Assembly (NCBI GenBank): GCA_030526665.1
Contig: JAUNCI010000007.1
Coordinates: forward strand, 1 to 37,098
Direction of reading: 5' to 3'
Length of the DNA stretch: 37,098 nucleotides
From: Eubacteriales bacterium
Lineage (GTDB): Bacteria > Bacillota > Clostridia > Lachnospirales > Lachnospiraceae
Position 1 is the first letter of the stretch; each line of letters starts with the position of its first letter. The notes beneath the pieces were generated by a model, which was not told the origin of the DNA, ran no database searches, and saw only the letters and a list, made by a program, of their open reading frames with translations. The position numbers and the translations under genes were made by a program. Below are positions 33,166-37,098 of this stretch, in pieces.

Positions 33166-33217
33166 AGTCTTTTCTCTCCAAATCTTATAGTAAATTTATT
33201 AGTATCCCCATTATGAT

Positions 33218-34204
33218 TTATTTACTTTTTTTCATAATTTCAGCGACAACCATTTCAACAATTTTCTGAACATCGGCATCAGAAGAGCCGGTATTTCTTT
33301 GGCTTGCAGGAACGATTGGCGTACCAAAAGTAGATTTGATCGTATTGGCATTTTTTCCTGTGCTGGAGAACAACTGCATTTTCTTCATTGTCTCCTGTTT
33401 AACGGCTTCTACCGCTGCTGGAATTAAGTCAATAATGCCTTTCCCCATACCCTGGAAATGTCTAAACTGTGCCTCAACGGCAGCAACATTAATATCCGTA
33501 AAAATATTTACCTTGCTGATTCCTTCATGAATTGCCTGTCTGAAATCATTGTCTGTCAGACCGGAACCTCCGTGAAGTACAAGCGGTACATCAATGGTAT
33601 TCGCAATTGTGCGAATTCTCTCAAAATCAAGTTTCGGCGGCAGTTTATATGCGCCATGTGCATTTCCGACTGCGATAGCCAGAGCATCCACACCGGTTTT
33701 ATCAACATAGTCTTTTGCCATCTTAGGATCTGTAAAATATTTACTTGGATCTATCAGCTGGGAATCTCCTTCTGCCGAATCCGGATTATCTCCGACATGA
33801 CCAAGTTCACCTTCGATCGTTGCTCCATAGGAATGCGCGATATCTGCCATTTCTTTTACTTTTGCAACATTCACATCATAAGGATCTGTAGAACAGTCAT
33901 ACATGATAGAAGAAAAACCAAGTTCCAGAGCCTTCAGACATGTTTCTTTATTCAATCCGTGATCCAGGTGAATAACAACCGGAACATTTGCTTTTTTTGC
34001 CATTGGCAGCAAATAATATGATACTTCTTCCAATGGACCATATGGAAATAATATTTCTGCAGTTCCCATAATCACAGGCGATTGCGTACTTTCCGCCGCA
34101 GCAATAATTCCTCTTGCCAATTCAAGGTTCACTGCATTGAATAAACCTACTGCGTATTTTCCTTTCTTTGCCGGGAGTAATACATCATTTAAATTGACTA
34201 ACAT
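33218..34204 (-). CDS. Class II (ketose-bisphosphate) aldolase
   Basis: A 328-aa zinc-dependent aldolase of the FbaA/GatY/KbaY family, cleaving a ketose-1,6-bisphosphate (fructose or tagatose type) to dihydroxyacetone phosphate and an aldehyde. Asp81-His82 (HLDHGLN), Glu133, His183 (GNAHGAYK) and His211 (VLHGGSG) fit the catalytic and Zn sites. The C-terminus carries about 50 extra residues (after 275), lysine-rich, with TFGTPIVPASQRNTGSSDADVQ. Whether this is the glycolytic enzyme or a catabolic one cannot be decided; the adjacent PfkB kinase slightly favours a dedicated sugar route. A possible extended -10 promoter lies at 34291-34262. Confidence 0.9.
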   Translation of the reverse strand: MLVNLNDVLLPAKKGKYAVGLFNAVNLELARGIIAAAESTQSPVIMGTAEILFPYGPLEEVSYYLLPMAKKANVPVVIHLDHGLNKETCLKALELGFSSIMYDCSTDPYDVNVAKVKEMADIAHSYGATIEGELGHVGDNPDSAEGDSQLIDPSKYFTDPKMAKDYVDKTGVDALAIAVGNAHGAYKLPPKLDFERIRTIANTIDVPLVLHGGSGLTDNDFRQAIHEGISKVNIFTDINVAAVEAQFRHFQGMGKGIIDLIPAAVEAVKQETMKKMQLFSSTGKNANTIKSTFGTPIVPASQRNTGSSDADVQKIVEMVVAEIMKKSK

Positions 34205-34261
34205 AATTAACCTCCGAAAATAGTAAACTTAGCTTAGCACGAACCACTAAACATCATTACT

Positions 34262-34291
34262 ATTTTATCATATTCCATTGTTACATCACAA
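34262..34291 (-). promoter_or_regulatory. Possible promoter of the aldolase gene
   Basis: Minus strand TTGTGA (34291-34286), 18-bp spacer, TGATAAAAT with -10 TAAAAT (34267-34262). It lies just after the kinase stop codon. Confidence 0.5.
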
Positions 34292-34294
34292 TGT

Positions 34295-35425
34295 TTATTT
34301 TCGTTTTTCCCATCCGGCAGCAACCAGTTTTTCAACCTCTTTGAGCGGCTTAATTCCACTCAGTGAATCGTATGTCTGAACACATAATGCACCTGTTGCG
34401 GTCGCCAGATGAAGGGCCTCTTCCCATGATTTTCCTTCTATGGTTGACGCAAGGAAGGCCGCAATCGTTGTATCTCCCGCACCGATTCCGGATGCTACGT
34501 TTTTCACAAGATAACTTTTCTCAAACGCTTCCTGATCTGCCCAGGCTTCTGCGATTTCTCCGCCGATTCCGCCGCCGATTTTTGAAAGCGTTGCCTGATC
34601 TGCCGTTCTAAAATAAAGTCCCGGAGTTCCGCATTTTATCAGAACCACTTTTGCCCCATATTCCAGCAATCGATCCGCGAGAGGTTTTACGTCCTTTTCT
34701 ATATCGAGAATACTGGTGATGTCTTTTCCGGCAGCGCGTTCTCTCCATTCATGATAGCGGTCGCGATCCAGCATAAGGCAAAGTTCTTCCACACTCGGCA
34801 CAAAGAAATCCACATACGGAAGCAACTCTTTGAGTATTGCGTTCCAATCCTGCTGTCCGGCCTCCGTAGCCTCCTCAAACATTGCCATATCAAGGGATAC
34901 CGCTACACCTGTTTCATGAATCGTTTTGATTAAACGAATCAATTCAGCTCCCTGATTGATATATAGGCTTCTCATAAGCGGCGGATATCCAAAGTGGAAC
35001 AGATTCGCCTGTTTCACTTTTTCAAGATCAATATCATCCAATGTATATTTATCGTTTGCACCTCGATAATGCAATGCAATGCGATCGATTCCTGGAGGTG
35101 CAAGTATTACCGTATAGGAAGTTGCAATATCAGATCGAACGATCATCGTATCTCCTGATATACCATATCGTTCCATTTCGCTCAATATCATTCTGCTGAA
35201 CGGATCATCTCCGATCATCCCCATGAGATCCACGTCAGCGCCTAATAATTTTAATCCGATACCGGTATTGGAAACGGCACCGCCCAGGCTGACACTTGCC
35301 TCTTTCATCTCCACCAAAGCCCCGGGGATAAACAGATCCTGTACTGAGCGCTCCTGTGTTCCGTTAAAAGCCGGAGTAATATCCAGACAAATATGCCCTG
35401 CAGCAATGATTTTTTTCTTGCTCAT
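34295..35425 (-). CDS. PfkB-family sugar kinase
   Basis: A 376-aa ribokinase/PfkB-fold kinase, phosphorylating a sugar or nucleoside with ATP. LGGAVSNTGIGLKLLGADVDLMGMIGDD (from 48) is the N-terminal PfkB signature. GIGAGDTTIAAFLAS (from 313) is the C-terminal signature with the catalytic Asp near 318 and the anion hole before it. It is longer than ribokinase (about 310) because of insertions near 200-260 (LDRDRYHEWRERAAGKDITSIL). It lies 90 bp upstream of the class II aldolase gene, in the same direction, a pairing seen in catabolic phosphosugar routes. The substrate is not assigned. GGAGG precedes the ATG by 9 nt; a nearby out-of-frame ATG is not used. Confidence 0.88.
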   Translation of the reverse strand: MSKKKIIAAGHICLDITPAFNGTQERSVQDLFIPGALVEMKEASVSLGGAVSNTGIGLKLLGADVDLMGMIGDDPFSRMILSEMERYGISGDTMIVRSDIATSYTVILAPPGIDRIALHYRGANDKYTLDDIDLEKVKQANLFHFGYPPLMRSLYINQGAELIRLIKTIHETGVAVSLDMAMFEEATEAGQQDWNAILKELLPYVDFFVPSVEELCLMLDRDRYHEWRERAAGKDITSILDIEKDVKPLADRLLEYGAKVVLIKCGTPGLYFRTADQATLSKIGGGIGGEIAEAWADQEAFEKSYLVKNVASGIGAGDTTIAAFLASTIEGKSWEEALHLATATGALCVQTYDSLSGIKPLKEVEKLVAAGWEKRK

Positions 35426-35453
35426 CCATTATTTCCTCCCGTTTTTTATGATA

Positions 35454-35482
35454 ATTATATAATTATTTCCGATAGCTGTAAA
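35454..35482 (-). promoter_or_regulatory. Promoter of the PfkB kinase gene
   Basis: Minus strand TTTACA (35482-35477), 17-bp spacer, perfect TATAAT (35459-35454), about 30 bp before the start codon. No terminator separates it from rlmD upstream. Confidence 0.8.
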
Positions 35483-35511
35483 CATTAATCATGCAAAACA
35501 GCCAAGAATCA

Positions 35512-36888
35512 TCACTCACGCTTTGTCAAAAGTGCCACAGTTTCTATGTGAACTGTCTCGCAAAATTGGTCAATACAGCTAGCACGTTCCACCTGATATC
35601 CGGCTTCCTGCAGCATCTGCAGATCCCTTGCCAGACTGGTTGCCTTACATGAGATATAGACGATCTTGTCCACTCCATATTTCAGAATTTTCGGCAATGC
35701 TTTCGGATGCACACCATCTCGCGGAGGATCCAAAATGATGACATCCGGTTTTTCTGTCACCTCATCGATTACCTTCAAAACATCTCCCGCGATAAATCTG
35801 CAGTTATTTAAATGATTTAATTTAGCATTTTCCGCAGCTGCCTCAACCGCTTCTTCTACGATCTCGACTCCGATTACCTCTTTTGCAACAGAAGCTGCCA
35901 GCTGTGCAATGGTTCCCGTTCCGCTATATAAGTCAAACACTTCCAGATTCTTTGTATCACCAATATAATCTCTGACTACGGAATACAGAACTTCCGCTGC
36001 CAGTGAGTTCGGCTGAAAGAAGGAAAATGTACTGACCTTGAAGCGAAGTCCCAGCAGCGTTTCATAAAAATAATCTCTTCCATACAGAATTCTGGTTTCA
36101 TCACTTCTGACTACATCCGACAAGGAGTCATTGATCAGATGCATAATTCCGGCAATTTCGCCTTCCAGAGGCAGCGCCTGAATCTGTCCGGTTAATTCCG
36201 TCAAATCATGCTCTTCCTGGCTGGTTGTTACCAGATGAATTAAAAGTTCTCCCGTTGTTACACTTCTTCGCAGCAGCAAATGGCGAAGATATCCGACATG
36301 CTGCATTTTTTTGTAATAAGATACGCCGCGTTCTCTAAAATATTCCAGCACACAATTAAGGATTTTGGTCATATCCTCATGAACCAGAACACAATCCGAT
36401 GCTGTCAGTACATCATATGTACTGCCCTTTTTGTGAAGCCCCAAGGATAATGGTCCGTCTTTGTACTCATCGCCAAATGAAAACTCCATTTTATTTCGAT
36501 AGCGTAATTCTATCGGACTTTTATGAATTCCTTCCCACCAGTTTTCTGAAGTAACTCCATTTTCATGAAGTGCCTCTGTGAGAATTTCTTTTACCTGTGC
36601 TTCCTTCATTTTCAGCTGTTCCTCATATGGCATGGTCTGATACATACACCCGCCACAGGCAGGGAAAAGGCTGCACAAAGGTTCTCTGCGCTCCAGCGGG
36701 GACTTTTCAAGTACTTCCAGCAAACGTCCTTCCAGTTTATTTGACCTTTTCTTATTGATCATGAACCGAACCTTCTGACCCGGAATTCCATTTTTCACAA
36801 TCACTTTATGCTCATCGATTCTAATAATTCCTTTATTCGGATATTCTACTTTTTCGATGATACCTTCATAAATCTCACCTTTTTTCAT
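35512..36888 (-). CDS. rlmD: 23S rRNA (uracil-C5)-methyltransferase, RlmD/RlmCD type
   Basis: A 458-aa TrmA-family methyltransferase making m5U in 23S rRNA (in Gram-positives the RlmCD type can do U747 and U1939; the exact site is inferred). An N-terminal TRAM domain (1-62) is followed by the [4Fe-4S] cysteines C72, C78, C81 and C166. The SAM domain contains FDLYSGTGTIAQLAA, ILDPPRDGVHPKAL and YISCKATSLARDLQ, with the catalytic Cys and general-base Glu region near the end (VHIETVALL). GGAGG lies only 4-5 nt before the ATG, slightly short spacing. It is upstream of the PfkB gene, without a terminator between. Confidence 0.93.
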   Translation of the reverse strand: MKKGEIYEGIIEKVEYPNKGIIRIDEHKVIVKNGIPGQKVRFMINKKRSNKLEGRLLEVLEKSPLERREPLCSLFPACGGCMYQTMPYEEQLKMKEAQVKEILTEALHENGVTSENWWEGIHKSPIELRYRNKMEFSFGDEYKDGPLSLGLHKKGSTYDVLTASDCVLVHEDMTKILNCVLEYFRERGVSYYKKMQHVGYLRHLLLRRSVTTGELLIHLVTTSQEEHDLTELTGQIQALPLEGEIAGIMHLINDSLSDVVRSDETRILYGRDYFYETLLGLRFKVSTFSFFQPNSLAAEVLYSVVRDYIGDTKNLEVFDLYSGTGTIAQLAASVAKEVIGVEIVEEAVEAAAENAKLNHLNNCRFIAGDVLKVIDEVTEKPDVIILDPPRDGVHPKALPKILKYGVDKIVYISCKATSLARDLQMLQEAGYQVERASCIDQFCETVHIETVALLTKRE

Positions 36889-36964
36889 ATGTCCTCCATT
36901 TAAATATAATTAATCATTATTTCTAATTGCGTTATTTTCTCACAAAGTTTCCTACCATAAATCG

Positions 36965-36993
36965 AAAAATGACTCCGGTACTATGCCGGAGCC
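36965..36993 (-). terminator. Terminator of the right-edge gene
   Basis: On the minus strand GGCTCCGG-7 nt-CCGGAGTC (36993-36971), 8 bp with one G-U, followed by ATTTTTCG. It lies about 57 bp after the stop of the partial gene at 37051. Confidence 0.85.
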
Positions 36994-37050
36994 ATTTGAA
37001 TTGCATTCATTCACACAATGTGAAACCGATAATAATTCTTTTTCCACTGA

Positions 37051-37098
37051 TTATTCTTCAGTTTTCTCTGCGTCTTCTGCGTCTTCGGCTTCTTCTGC
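37051..37098 (-). CDS. C-terminal end of an acidic-tailed protein (partial)
   Basis: Only the last 15 codons and the TAA stop are in the window. They read Ala/Glu/Asp repeats ending AEDAEDAEKTEE. Such tails occur in ribosomal protein S2, trigger factor and other abundant Firmicute proteins, but the fragment is too short to name. A hairpin terminator follows at 36993-36965, which supports this being a real gene end. Confidence 0.6.
   Translation of the reverse strand, partial: AEEAEDAEDAEKTEE

Noticed and set aside
1-37098. Mobile elements, prophage genes or CRISPR arrays
   Set aside because: No transposase, integrase, phage structural gene, regularly spaced repeat or flanking direct repeat was seen on either strand.

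Overview
The window is a stretch of chromosome from a low-GC Gram-positive anaerobe, most likely a Lachnospiraceae-type Clostridium (class Clostridia). The reasons are the AT-rich intergenic DNA, strong AGGAGG-type ribosome binding sites, a ZTP riboswitch in front of formate-tetrahydrofolate ligase, a MurT/GatD pair, M18 aminopeptidase, MgtE, DUF1002 and CapA proteins, and an Mrp/Mbh-type antiporter cluster. There are no insertion sequences, phage genes or CRISPR arrays. Most genes lie on the minus strand. The plus-strand units are fhs, glmS, mgtE with its leader ORF, and a candidate small RNA. The genus assignment is inference; no rRNA is present.

Layout, left to right. (1) 1-71: partial tRNA-Pro. 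(2) 352-2685: a minus-strand operon yfcE-like phosphodiesterase > THUMP methyltransferase > rdgB. (3) 2927-3068: a candidate plus-strand small RNA with its own promoter and terminator, in the gap before capA. (4) 3133-8003: CapA-family protein, SPFH/zinc-ribbon protein and FGGY kinase, all minus. (5) 8225-10296: promoter, ZTP riboswitch with intrinsic terminator, and fhs. (6) 10297-12300: glmS. (7) 12422-14599: murT-gatD with a terminator-like hairpin in its leader. (8) 14633-14706: tRNA-Arg(ACG). (9) 14896-24427: a ten-gene membrane operon encoding an Mrp/Mbh-like antiporter with four NuoL/M/N-type subunits and no hydrogenase subunits in the window. (10) 24568-27571: M18 aminopeptidase, a small lipoprotein and an RlmI-like methyltransferase. 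(11) 27783-31358: a secreted DUF1002 protein divergent from mgtE, whose long leader carries a 28-codon ORF with a perfect ribosome binding site. (12) 31483-36888: phosphoglucomutase, class II aldolase, PfkB kinase and RlmD-like methyltransferase. (13) 37051-37098: the C-terminal end of an acidic protein.

How the genes work together. Several supply core functions: one-carbon supply (fhs), amino-sugar and peptidoglycan precursors (glmS, murT, gatD, possibly pgm), rRNA modification (three methyltransferases) and nucleotide-pool cleaning (rdgB). Ion homeostasis is represented by the antiporter operon (Na+/H+) and mgtE (Mg2+).

The most interesting items are the mgtE leader ORF with competing pairings, the four-pump Mrp/Mbh-like operon, the candidate small RNA at 2961-3068, the attenuator-like hairpin before murT, and the structured glmS leader that is not the glmS ribozyme.
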